Shown here: positions 8,227 to 15,733 of the stretch, in pieces
How positions within the stretch are numbered: position 1 is the first letter of the stretch
Layout: each line of letters begins with the position of its first letter
Assembly (NCBI GenBank): GCA_024277915.1
Contig: JAJRUG010000078.1
Span: 1 to 40,467, forward strand
Origin: Gammaproteobacteria bacterium
Lineage (GTDB): Bacteria > Pseudomonadota > Gammaproteobacteria > Steroidobacterales > GCA-2729495
DNA length: 40,467 nucleotides
Reading direction: 5' to 3'
The notes under the pieces: generated by a model
What the model saw: the letters and a program-made list of their open reading frames with translations, nothing else
Databases searched by the model: none
What the model was told of the DNA's origin: nothing
Program-made: the position numbers and the translations under genes

Positions 8227-9308
8227 GCAATCCGGCAAGCAATTCACGGCTTCTGGAGCAACGATATCCAGGGCTCATGGAATCACTGCCATACGTGCAA
8301 CTCGCACAACTCCCTACAAAGTTATCTGCTGCGAATAAACTCGCGGAGTATTTGGGTATCGGCGAGTTGGTAATAAAACGTGATGATCAGTGTGCTGCCA
8401 CTTATGCCGGCAACAAGGTCAGAAAGCTTGAGTATTTGCTGGGCGATGCCCTGCAAAGGAAGTGTGATGCCGTGCTTACTTTTGGCGCTCTCGGATCAAA
8501 TCACGCACTGGCTACTGCTGTACACGCGCGCGCCGTGGGTCTTGACTGCTACGCAGTCCTGGTCCCCCAGCCTGTGACGCGGAACGTGCAACAAACCCTC
8601 CGCTATCACGCATTATTGGGTACAAAGCTGCTGTTCGCTGCCAACTACCGGGAAACCAAAACCCTTTCCTGGAGCGCCCTGAAAAACCATCCGGGCGGCA
8701 GGGAGTGCATATCGGTCATTACCTGGGGTGGTGCCGAGTGGCTTGGCGGAGTGGGGTTTGTCAATGCAGCCTGCGAACTATCAGGCCAGCTCTCGGAGAC
8801 AGGAATCACCCCACCTGACTTTATTTACCTGCCCAGCGGCAGCATGGGCACCTTTGCAACTCTGGCACTTGGATTACAGTTTGTTGGCCTGAACACCCGG
8901 ATAATCGGTGTTCGGGTAGTGCCACAAAGAATATTCCCGAAGCAGTTTGTCGATCTTTTCAACGCTACAAATACTGAACTGCATGCAAGGGACAGCAGGT
9001 TCCCGCTATTCGACAACCCACTGCAGCATGTGGAGTACCGGGAGGATTATTTTGGCGATGGATACGGCTGCTCAACACCCGAAGCCTTGCACGCGATCAA
9101 TCTTATGAAAGAGCACGAAGACATACAGCTGGAAACCACTTATTCGGGCAAAGCGCTTGCCGCTCTAATAGAAGACGCAGGCAAGGGACGCTTGAAAAAC
9201 CGCAGCGTACTGTTCTGGAACACTTACAACTCCTGTCCCTACCCGCCGGAACTGGACTCAATCTCTTCTGACGACTTGCCGAAGCCCTTCCAAAAATACC
9301 TGGAATAG
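8223..9308 (+). CDS. PLP-dependent ACC deaminase / D-cysteine desulfhydrase family enzyme
   Basis: The product is 361 aa and has the fold-type II PLP pattern. YAGNKVRKLEY carries the likely Schiff-base Lys65 (the GNK lysine), GALGSNHALA is the Ser/Asn-His substrate loop, and PSGSMGTFA is the phosphate-binding loop. Family members deaminate 1-aminocyclopropane-1-carboxylate or cleave D-cysteine; the choice cannot be made from sequence alone. Translation overlaps the CapA-like gene by 4 nt, so the two are likely co-expressed. The stretch after it (9309-9720) holds no gene, only palindromic elements B and C. Confidence 0.8.
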   Translation: MSNPASNSRLLEQRYPGLMESLPYVQLAQLPTKLSAANKLAEYLGIGELVIKRDDQCAATYAGNKVRKLEYLLGDALQRKCDAVLTFGALGSNHALATAVHARAVGLDCYAVLVPQPVTRNVQQTLRYHALLGTKLLFAANYRETKTLSWSALKNHPGGRECISVITWGGAEWLGGVGFVNAACELSGQLSETGITPPDFIYLPSGSMGTFATLALGLQFVGLNTRIIGVRVVPQRIFPKQFVDLFNATNTELHARDSRFPLFDNPLQHVEYREDYFGDGYGCSTPEALHAINLMKEHEDIQLETTYSGKALAALIEDAGKGRLKNRSVLFWNTYNSCPYPPELDSISSDDLPKPFQKYLE

Positions 9309-9388
9309 CTATAACAGCCAATACCAGTTCTTGCTATCAATCTCCGCCCGCATCGTCATCCCCCCGATCTCGAAACCCCGCGAAAGAC

Positions 9389-9481
9389 CCCGGCCTGCCC
9401 TGTCCGATCCCTTTTTGAAGGAAATAAAGCGGACCGCAGGGAGCCATTCCGTCAAAAAGGGATCGGACAGGGCAGGCCGGG
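9389..9481. repeat. long palindromic element, copy B
   Basis: Two perfect 30-nt arms (9389-9418 and 9452-9481) enclose a 33-nt loop. Read on the minus strand, the loop is nearly identical to that of copy A and contains GGCTCCCTGCGGTCCGC. The inner loop ends pair as GGAA/TTCC, where copy A has GGGA/TCCC, which is a compensating change. Copy B and copy C form a composite that recurs at 15529-15733. Confidence 0.85.
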
Positions 9482-9542
9482 CTATTGGCACCTTGACTCA
9501 AACTGATGCGTGATCTGCACAAATGCCAAGGCGGTGTACCCC

Positions 9543-9627
9543 GAGGATACGCGCCGTTGACCTTTGCTGCGGATGGCTCCCTGCGGTCCGCTTTACTCCG
9601 CTGCAAAGGTCAACGGCACGTATCCTC
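9543..9627. repeat. long palindromic element, copy C
   Basis: Arms 9543-9567 and 9603-9627 match at 24 of 25 positions. The 35-nt loop carries the shared core GGCTCCCTGCGGTCCGC, and its ends pair as GCGGA/TCCGC. The arm sequence is unrelated to that of copies A, B and F, so only the loop and the ability to fold are conserved. Confidence 0.85.
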
Positions 9628-9720
9628 TGACAGTAACGGTATTTCAGATTTCCGGGGGTATTCAGACGCTGATTACGACACCATGTCTCGACGATCACAC
9701 CCAGCCCGATTTTCGAATGG

Positions 9721-10071
9721 TTACCGCGCCTGATTTATCGTGGCGCAATCAACGCATTCCAGCGATGCAGGCCGGGCTTTCAGCCGCTCAGCGCTGATGG
9801 GCTCTCCACAGCTGCTACATGCCCCGTAGGTGCCAGCGAGCAGTCTCGCAAGTGCCGCATCAATCGCTGCTAATTCCGTCCGGGCTTCAGTTTCGAGTGC
9901 TGTAACAACAGCAATGTTGCCCAGTTGGGCGGCCTGCTCTGAGGAATCCGCTTCCAACGGGTTACGCGCATGCTCATGAATCCGGTTAACCCGCTTTTCC
10001 AGTACTGCCTTGTGTTGTAGCAGAGATTCGCGAATTTCAGCTTCATTTGAATTAGCAGTATGGTCGTTCAC
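9721..10071 (-). CDS. DksA/TraR-family zinc-finger protein
   Basis: The product is 116 aa. An N-terminal coiled coil (about residues 10-80) is followed by a C4 zinc finger, CSSC then CVDC, near the C-terminus. This is the DksA/TraR layout, whose members bind the RNA polymerase secondary channel and modulate transcription with or without ppGpp. It is shorter than DksA itself (about 150 aa). The start is GTG at 10071. It lies 20 bp downstream of the FixJ-like regulator on the same strand, so it is probably the third gene of that operon. Confidence 0.75.
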   Translation of the reverse strand: MNDHTANSNEAEIRESLLQHKAVLEKRVNRIHEHARNPLEADSSEQAAQLGNIAVVTALETEARTELAAIDAALARLLAGTYGACSSCGEPISAERLKARPASLECVDCATINQAR

Positions 10072-10091
10072 ATTTTGCTCCAGGTATCAGG

Positions 10092-10703
10092 TTATCCTGA
10101 GGTTTGATTCAGCAGCGATTTTCGTACCAGGTCGGCCAGGGATTTGGACTCCATTTTCTCCATGACGCGTGCGCGGTGGATTTCCACAGTTCTCTGGCTG
10201 AGATCCAGGTCCATAGCGATGACCTTGTTGGCCAGTCCCCGAACCACACACTCCATGACCTCTTTCTCTCTGGGTGTGAGGGTCACATAACATTCTTGCA
10301 CTGCTCGCTTTTGCTGCTCCTCGGAACGGTGCTCGGAATCCCAGTTAAGGGCCCGGTTAATGCGATCCAGCAGCTCCTGGTCACGAAAGGGCTTTTGAAT
10401 GAAGTCGAATGCGCCGTCCTGCATGGCCTCTACCGCCATGGGAACATCGCCATGCCCGGTCACAAAGGTGATGGGCATCGGGGATTGCAGCTCGATCAAT
10501 TTCTTCTGGAGTTCCAGGCCGCTCATGCCCGGCATACGGATATCGAGAATAATACAGCCAGCCCAGTCCGCGCTGTATTCATCGAGAAAATCCTGCGCTG
10601 ACTCGAACAGTTTTGCCTGCAGCCCGATAGACTTCAGTAGCAGAGCGAGTGAATCACGAACGGCTTTATCGTCATCAACAACGTACACACATTGATTGGT
10701 CAT
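10092..10703 (-). CDS. fixJ: FixJ-family response regulator
   Basis: The product is 203 aa. The receiver domain has the acidic pocket DDD at residues 10-12 and phospho-acceptor Asp54 in ILDIRMPG, plus the conserved Thr and Lys (TGHGD, QKPF). The output domain is LuxR-type (LTPREKEVMECVVRGLANK through RTVEIHRARVMEK), as in FixJ. The ATG at 10703 is used because it begins right at the first receiver strand; an upstream ATG at 10781 would add residues overlapping the kinase gene. It lies 7 bp after the kinase stop, so the two form one operon. Confidence 0.85.
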   Translation of the reverse strand: MTNQCVYVVDDDKAVRDSLALLLKSIGLQAKLFESAQDFLDEYSADWAGCIILDIRMPGMSGLELQKKLIELQSPMPITFVTGHGDVPMAVEAMQDGAFDFIQKPFRDQELLDRINRALNWDSEHRSEEQQKRAVQECYVTLTPREKEVMECVVRGLANKVIAMDLDLSQRTVEIHRARVMEKMESKSLADLVRKSLLNQTSG

Positions 10704-10710
10704 ATAATGC

Positions 10711-11925
10711 TTAATCCTCTGGTTCAATGTCGTCACCTGATACAACATTGGTTGGTAGCGTAAAAAAGAATGTTGCTCCACTTGTCGGGTTATTCAGGTA
10801 TTCCAGTTTACCGCGATGTGCATTAATGATCGAACGGCAAATGGCCAGTCCCATGCCCATACCAAGCTCTTTGGTAGTAAAAAACGGGGTGAACAGCTTT
10901 TTCCGGACATCTTCACTGACGCCATGCCCTTGATCGGATATATCGAATCGCATCATTTCGGGCGTTTCCATATAGACCTTTAGCTGCAGTTGGCGTTCCG
11001 CTGCCGGAGTCTCGATCATCGCATCCACCCCATTTCTCAACAGGTTCAGGATAACCTGCTGGATTTGCACGGCATCCAGTGTCAGATCGGGCAGGTTCTT
11101 TTCCATATGTATTGCCAATGTGACCTTGTTTGCGCTGGCATCCAGTTCTGCCAATGGCAGGATGGCGTGAATCATTCCTTCGATATTTGCAGTCGTACGT
11201 TCGAATGCTCTGCTACGGGTGAAGTGCCTCATTCTCTGAATGACCTCACCTGCCCGATGCGCTTGTGCTCCAATTTCCTTAAGCGCTTCCGTGACGTCCT
11301 CCCTGTGGTCTCCATCCTGGTTCAGCAAGCGGACACATGCCGCTGTGTAGGTCGCGATCGCGCTTAATGGCTGGTTGACTTCGTGAGCCACGGCTGCTGC
11401 CATTTCTCCCATCGTCGTAAGCCGGCTGGTGTGCATCATTTGCTCACGATGCTGCAGCGCCTCTTTCTGGATTCTCTTTTCTTCTGAAAGGTCGCGCATC
11501 AGGCCTACGAAACGTACCCTGCCGTTCAAGCGGGCTTCGCCTACGGACAATGCGGCGGGAAATGTGCTGCCGTCCCGGCGCGTGGCCAGCACTTCCCGGC
11601 CTACACCGATAATTTTCTTTACACCGGTGGTGACATATCTGGTGACGTAATTGTCATGATTCACTGCCCCGGCACCTTTGACCACCTGATTCAGTGATTT
11701 CCCGATCACCTCGTCGCTTGAGTAGCCGAACATTTGTTCTGCCGCCTTGTTGAACCGAATAACAAAACCCTTGCTGTCACTGACAACGATTGCATCGACC
11801 GTTGCATCAAGCAGTGCTTCAAATTCCGCTGCCGCAAGATCTGTTTCGAAACTTCGGCCGGATGACCCGTTGCCGGATTCATCGCCCGAAGCGGGCTTGT
11901 TGGAGGCAGGCCTGTTTATATTCAT
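10711..11925 (-). CDS. fixL: FixL-like PAS histidine kinase with conserved haem-pocket residues
   Basis: The product is 404 aa with no membrane segment. A PAS domain (about residues 35-150) precedes HisKA (AVAHEVNQPL, phospho-His181) and HATPase (NLLRNGVDAM, DQGHGV, TTKELGMGMGLAI). In the PAS domain, N-H-D-N-Y-V-T-R-Y followed by I-I-G-V-G-R aligns with the FixL haem segment. His90, Arg96 and Arg110 occupy the places of the haem-ligating His200 and of Arg206 and Arg220 of Bradyrhizobium FixL. This suggests a cytoplasmic oxygen sensor that phosphorylates the adjacent FixJ-like regulator. Haem binding is inferred, not shown. Confidence 0.8.
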   Translation of the reverse strand: MNINRPASNKPASGDESGNGSSGRSFETDLAAAEFEALLDATVDAIVVSDSKGFVIRFNKAAEQMFGYSSDEVIGKSLNQVVKGAGAVNHDNYVTRYVTTGVKKIIGVGREVLATRRDGSTFPAALSVGEARLNGRVRFVGLMRDLSEEKRIQKEALQHREQMMHTSRLTTMGEMAAAVAHEVNQPLSAIATYTAACVRLLNQDGDHREDVTEALKEIGAQAHRAGEVIQRMRHFTRSRAFERTTANIEGMIHAILPLAELDASANKVTLAIHMEKNLPDLTLDAVQIQQVILNLLRNGVDAMIETPAAERQLQLKVYMETPEMMRFDISDQGHGVSEDVRKKLFTPFFTTKELGMGMGLAICRSIINAHRGKLEYLNNPTSGATFFFTLPTNVVSGDDIEPED

Positions 11926-12071
11926 TAGACGATAGAAGATATCCCCGGAAGGCTCTATTCTATCAAGAAGATCGCCGAATGGACGAGAATGAGGGGTGAA
12001 ATAAGGAGGGCAGACGCCAAGATCGAATGTATGGACGGGGGGAGTTTGACGCCTGCCCTCAGAACTCTGGT

Positions 12072-12092
12072 CACCTGAACGTTATTCAGGTG
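12072..12092. promoter_or_regulatory. inverted repeat upstream of the sensor kinase operon
   Basis: CACCTGAA (12072-12079) and TTCAGGTG (12085-12092) form a perfect 8-bp palindrome around a 5-bp spacer. It lies in the 400-bp gap between the divergent fixL-like gene and moaD (11926-12325). A second, looser inverted repeat brackets 12005-12060 (GAGGGCAG and CTGCCCTC). There is no T run, so an operator is more likely than a terminator. No FNR-type TTGAT/ATCAA site is seen. The rest of the gap shows nothing I can name. Confidence 0.35.
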
Positions 12093-12325
12093 TTTCATGT
12101 ATGTTCTAAATCTTGTATTAATTCTCGCCGGGAAGGGGGGTATATAGTCATTCGGTGATTTGCTTACGGCATTTCGGAAAACACTTATATACATTTGTTT
12201 GCTGACAAGCATTGGCGCTTTTGCGGGGCAACAGGAAAAATTGCGGGTGAGACGGTCGGCTTCACTGCTATCATTGAGTATGCAGGCTCATCAAGCCTGG
12301 CGAACGCTTCCCGGATTGAAAAACC

Positions 12326-12565
12326 ATGATTAGTGTCGATGTAGAGTTTTTTGCAATGCTTCGAGAGCATGCAGGCAGAGAAAGAGAGAAGGTCGAAACC
12401 AATGCAGATACAGCTGCAGAGCTGTATTCAGAGCTTGCCGATCGCTACGCTTTTCCGGATATTGGCAGAATGAAAGTAGCGATTAATCAGGAATTTTCTG
12501 ACTGGGAGAGCAGGTTGTCGGATGGAGATTCAGTCGTTTTCATTCCACCGGTGGCAGGAGGATGA
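12326..12565 (+). CDS. moaD: molybdopterin synthase small subunit MoaD
   Basis: The product is 79 aa with a ubiquitin-like beta-grasp pattern and the diagnostic C-terminal Gly-Gly, which is thiocarboxylated and donates sulfur to precursor Z (cPMP) in molybdenum cofactor synthesis. It overlaps moaE by 4 nt (ATGA), so the two subunits are co-translated. No moaA or moaC is in the window, so these steps must be encoded elsewhere. Confidence 0.9.
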   Translation: MISVDVEFFAMLREHAGREREKVETNADTAAELYSELADRYAFPDIGRMKVAINQEFSDWESRLSDGDSVVFIPPVAGG

Positions 12566-12987
12566 GCGACTTCTTGTTCTCACACGATCTCCTTGATCCT
12601 GCTTCCTATCGACAGGCACAAACTGATAGTGCTTGCGGCGGGTTTGTATGTTTCGAAGGGTGGGTCAGAAACCACAATGATGACCGTCCGGTTATCCGGC
12701 TTGAGTACCAGGCATATGAGAAAATGGGAATCAGGGAGGGGCAGCGGGTTCTCGATGAAGCACTGGAACAATTCGAGGTCAGCGGTGTTTCATGCATCCA
12801 TCGCACAGGTACTCTGGAAATCGGTGATCTGGCCGTTTGGGTAGGCGTCAGCGCTCATCACCGGGATGCTGCTTTTTCAGCCTGCCGCTATATTATTGAT
12901 GAAATAAAACTCCGTGTGCCCATCTGGAAAAAAGAGCACTATGCGGATGGCGACTCCGGCTGGATTAATAACGAGCAGGCAAAGTAG
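12562..12987 (+). CDS. moaE: molybdopterin synthase catalytic subunit MoaE
   Basis: The product is 141 aa. It shows the MoaE pattern: G-x-x-x-x-F-x-G-x-V-R (here GGFVCFEGWVRNHN), L-E-Y-x-A-Y-x-x-M, I-H-R-x-G-x-L-x-I-G-D, and the C-terminal VPIWKKEHYADG with the active-site lysines. It forms the heterotetramer with MoaD that converts cPMP to molybdopterin. The C-terminus faces the convergent DsbA-like gene across 23 bp. Confidence 0.92.
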   Translation: MSDFLFSHDLLDPASYRQAQTDSACGGFVCFEGWVRNHNDDRPVIRLEYQAYEKMGIREGQRVLDEALEQFEVSGVSCIHRTGTLEIGDLAVWVGVSAHHRDAAFSACRYIIDEIKLRVPIWKKEHYADGDSGWINNEQAK

Positions 12988-13010
12988 GGAATCGCTGGTA
13001 ATTCCCGGTG

Positions 13011-13862
13011 CTACCTGCGCTGGCGCTCTCTTTCAACCAGTTCTTTCGCTACGGATAGAGTGTCGTCGAGGCTCTTGACCTCTGGTCCGTCGATGGTGTA
13101 TTTACCATTGACTACCAGCAGAGGCACGCCTCTGACGCGATACCGCTGTGTCAGGTTCTTTGCTCGCTTCAGTTTGCTTTCTACAGCGAATGAGCGAAAC
13201 GTCTGGTTAAACTGCTCTGAAGAAACCCCGAATTTTGAAAAGAAGCTCTCGATGGCAGCCGGGTCGGTGAGTGGCCTGCCATTCAGGTGCAGCTCCTTGA
13301 ATACAGCGGTATGTATCACATCCAGCTTTCCCAGCGCTTCGGCTGTGTAGAAGAGCCGTGCATGTATCTCGTTAGTGGGATTCCACATTACCGGTACCGG
13401 AACAAGTCGGACATCATCGGGCAGCTCGCTGCGCCAGTTAGCAAGCAATGGCTCGAAATTGTAACAATGCGGACAGCCATACCAGAATACTTCGGCAACC
13501 TCGATGACATCCGGTGAGCTGCTGGTGCCCTGCGCGGTCGTGAGAATTGTAAAGTGTTTCCCCTGCTCATATTTCCAGTCAGCGGGATCCGTAGCTGCAA
13601 CGGGAGATGTAGATGTAGCCGGGGCGAGAACTATTTCCGACCCTTTATCTGTCTGGGGTTCAGCATCCTCGCCAGCCGACTCTTCGACTGGTTCCTGAGC
13701 CATAACGGCATCAGCAGTTGGCGACTCATCCGCAACAGTTGCTTGTTCGGCAGCAGGTGCGGCAGTTTCTGTGACTGCAGCCGGTTGTTGATCATTTCCG
13801 CAGGCGACCAGAAAAACCGTTAACAACAAAATACTGGAAACCAGTTTAATACGTAAAGCCAT
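13011..13862 (-). CDS. dsbA: DsbA-family thiol:disulfide interchange lipoprotein
   Basis: The product is 283 aa. The ATG at 13862 gives a proper lipoprotein signal ending in LVAC. A long Ala/Pro/Glu-rich linker (about residues 25-95) precedes the thioredoxin-fold domain, which has the CPHC active site in WYGCPHCYNFEP and the cis-Pro loop RGVPLLVVNGKY. It should introduce disulfides in periplasmic proteins while tethered to a membrane by the linker. The lipid anchor and long linker are unusual for DsbA. It follows the cytochrome c4 gene on the same strand, as in pseudomonads and relatives. Confidence 0.85.
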   Translation of the reverse strand: MALRIKLVSSILLLTVFLVACGNDQQPAAVTETAAPAAEQATVADESPTADAVMAQEPVEESAGEDAEPQTDKGSEIVLAPATSTSPVAATDPADWKYEQGKHFTILTTAQGTSSSPDVIEVAEVFWYGCPHCYNFEPLLANWRSELPDDVRLVPVPVMWNPTNEIHARLFYTAEALGKLDVIHTAVFKELHLNGRPLTDPAAIESFFSKFGVSSEQFNQTFRSFAVESKLKRAKNLTQRYRVRGVPLLVVNGKYTIDGPEVKSLDDTLSVAKELVERERQRR

Positions 13863-13899
13863 AATCACACTCGTTTGTTTCACGAAATCCAGGATTTGC

Positions 13900-14538
13900 T
13901 TAACGCAGACCCTGGATATAGGAAGCCACTGACTTGATTTCATCATCGGTCATTAAAGCAGCAATATTGCGCATCATTTGAGAAGGATCTGTCTTGCGAG
14001 CGCCTTTTTTATAGGCGGTCAGCTGTGCGATCGTATAGGCGCTGTGTTGCCCGGCAAGCCTGGGATATCCGGCAGCGGAGTTTCCGGCTCCATTCGGACC
14101 ATGGCATGCGATACAGGCGCTTACCCCTTTGTCCGAGTTGCCCCCACGATAGAGACGCTCACCACCGGCGACCAGGGCAGGATCACTGGTTCGGGCAACT
14201 GATTTCTGAGCAGAAAAGTAGGCCGCCAGATTTTCCATATCCTGCTCGCTGAGTGCAGCAGCCTGGCCGCTCATGAGAAGGTTCTTGCGCTCGCCATTCT
14301 TGAATGTCTTCAATGCAGTAACGATATAATTGGCATGCTGGCCGGCAATACTCGGCCATTGCGGGTTCATGCTGTTGCCATCCTGGCCGTGGCAGGCAGC
14401 ACAGGTTACGGATTTGGCTTTCCCGGCTTCGGCAGAACCCTCTGCCTGCACTGATGAAATACCAACCAGCATCAAGCAGATCAAACTGACGGCTGTCATA
14501 GCGATTTGCTGAATACGGACTGAACTCTTGTTTTTCAC
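13900..14538 (-). CDS. dihaem cytochrome c4
   Basis: The product is 212 aa with a signal peptide (cleavage likely after VQA). It has two cytochrome c domains, each with one haem motif (CAACH and CIACH) and a later axial Met (LLMSGQ and QMMRNIAAL). The tandem domain layout and the G-x-N-S-x-x-P-x-x-P/A-x-x-A-G-Q-H pattern after the haem sites define cytochrome c4, a periplasmic electron carrier to terminal oxidases. The start is GTG at 14538. It is divergent from engB across 143 bp that should hold both promoters. Confidence 0.92.
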   Translation of the reverse strand: MKNKSSVRIQQIAMTAVSLICLMLVGISSVQAEGSAEAGKAKSVTCAACHGQDGNSMNPQWPSIAGQHANYIVTALKTFKNGERKNLLMSGQAAALSEQDMENLAAYFSAQKSVARTSDPALVAGGERLYRGGNSDKGVSACIACHGPNGAGNSAAGYPRLAGQHSAYTIAQLTAYKKGARKTDPSQMMRNIAALMTDDEIKSVASYIQGLR

Positions 14539-14681
14539 GTTTTGGTCACCTGTTTTCTGAGTGGAAATGCCCGGGTAAAAGTCGTGCTAGTATCAAGATG
14601 CTGCATACCCTGCGCAGCATTCCGGGGTGCCGCGCATTCTACACTATATTTATCCACCCTTTTTGACCCAGTGAGCACAAT

Positions 14682-15326
14682 ATGTCCGTTTTTCCGGATG
14701 CCCGGTTTTTGACCAGCGCTCATCTTCCCGAGCAGTTTTTTGCTGATGCAGGAGCCGAAGTAGCATTTGCCGGGCGATCTAATGCCGGTAAATCCAGTGC
14801 GATCAATGCCATGGTTAACCGCAGGGGATTTGCGCGTACCAGCAAAAGCCCCGGGCGAACACAGCTGATCAATTTTTTCGAACTGGCGGAGGACCAGCGC
14901 CTTGTTGATCTTCCCGGCTACGGATATGCCAGGGTGGCCAGGTCCCTGAAAAGGCACTGGCGCGGGCTCATGGCAGAGTACTTCAATCATCGCGAATCCC
15001 TGGCCGGCTTGATTCTTGTGGTTGATGTCAGGCGATTGCTGGGTGGTTTTGACTGGCAGATGGTTGATTGGTGTGTAGAGGTGGGTTGTCCCATTCATGT
15101 GCTATTGACGAAGGCGGATAAACTGAAGCGTGCCCAGGCCGCAACCGCACTGGCCACGGCAAAGCAAGAGCTTGCCGGGGCGGCCAGCCTGCAGCTTTTT
15201 TCTGCCACAAAATTGCAGGGAATTGACATGGCGCGCAAGCATCTTCAGGAGATGCTCGCGGGCAGTGGCATCGAATCTACGCCCAGCTCCAGTCTCCTGG
15301 CCGAAGAACCGGAGCCCCACGCATAG
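14682..15326 (+). CDS. engB: ribosome biogenesis GTP-binding protein EngB (YihA/YsxC)
   Basis: The product is 214 aa. The G motifs are in order: G1 GRSNAGKSS, G2 Thr in the KSPGRTQLINFF region, G3 DLPGYGYA, G4 TKAD, G5 FSATK. The DLPGYGYA and SPGRTQ signatures are typical of EngB, an essential GTPase in large-subunit assembly. The position between cytochrome c4 and polA is the usual one in gammaproteobacteria. It is convergent with polA. Confidence 0.95.
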   Translation: MSVFPDARFLTSAHLPEQFFADAGAEVAFAGRSNAGKSSAINAMVNRRGFARTSKSPGRTQLINFFELAEDQRLVDLPGYGYARVARSLKRHWRGLMAEYFNHRESLAGLILVVDVRRLLGGFDWQMVDWCVEVGCPIHVLLTKADKLKRAQAATALATAKQELAGAASLQLFSATKLQGIDMARKHLQEMLAGSGIESTPSSSLLAEEPEPHA

Positions 15327-15335
15327 AATACGAGC

Positions 15336-15375
15336 AAAAAAACCCCGGGCACTATTTCAGGGGAGCACCCGGGGT
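15336..15375 (-). terminator. Rho-independent terminator downstream of polA
   Basis: Read leftward, an 8-bp GC-rich stem (CCCGGGGT 15368-15375 with ACCCCGGG 15342-15349) is followed by seven T residues (15336-15342 as A on the plus strand). It lies 356 bp after the polA stop, with palindromic elements D and E in between, which suggests these elements were inserted between polA and its terminator. Confidence 0.75.
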
Positions 15376-15528
15376 CCACAGTCTGCCGGCTTGGGGAAAC
15401 CGGCTTGATTGTTGCCCGCTTAGGGAGGATAGCGGGGGTGTGCATTTCGCACCCATAAGGTTTGAGCAGCTGACCCAGAAAAAGTTCAATCCCCCCCCCG
15501 ATCCCGATCCCGAAACCCTGCGGCAAAC

Positions 15529-15621
15529 CCCGGCCTGCCCTGTCCGATCCCTTTTTGAAGGAAATAAAGCGGACCGCAGGGAGCCATACCGTCAAAAAGG
15601 GATCGGACAGGGCAGGCCGGG
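15529..15621. repeat. long palindromic element, copy D (duplicate of B)
   Basis: Its 30-nt arms (15529-15558 and 15592-15621) are the same as those of copy B, and the loop is nearly the same. One loop change (ATACC for ATTCC) breaks the inner pairing. The sequence following it to 15682 matches that following copy B, so D and E are a second copy of the B-C composite. Confidence 0.85.
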
Positions 15622-15682
15622 CTATTGGCACCATGATTCAAACCAGTGCGTGACCCGCACAAATGCCAAGGCGGTGTACCCC

Positions 15683-15733
15683 GAGGATACGCACCGTTAA
15701 CCTTTGCCGCAGATGGCTCCCGGCGGTCCGCTA
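15683..15733. repeat. palindromic element copy E, truncated at the polA stop
   Basis: The left arm and most of the loop match copy C, but the element ends inside the core at GGTCCGCT, exactly where the polA stop codon begins (TAG, read leftward from 15733). The right arm is absent. The stop codon of polA therefore overlaps the repeat junction. Confidence 0.75.

Noticed and set aside
9337-9606. Open frames through the palindromic elements encoding KRTAGSH- and KADRREP-like peptides
   Set aside because: The peptides come from translating the repeat core; the same frames recur at 4.5, 15.5 and 30.9 kb in different frames and strands.
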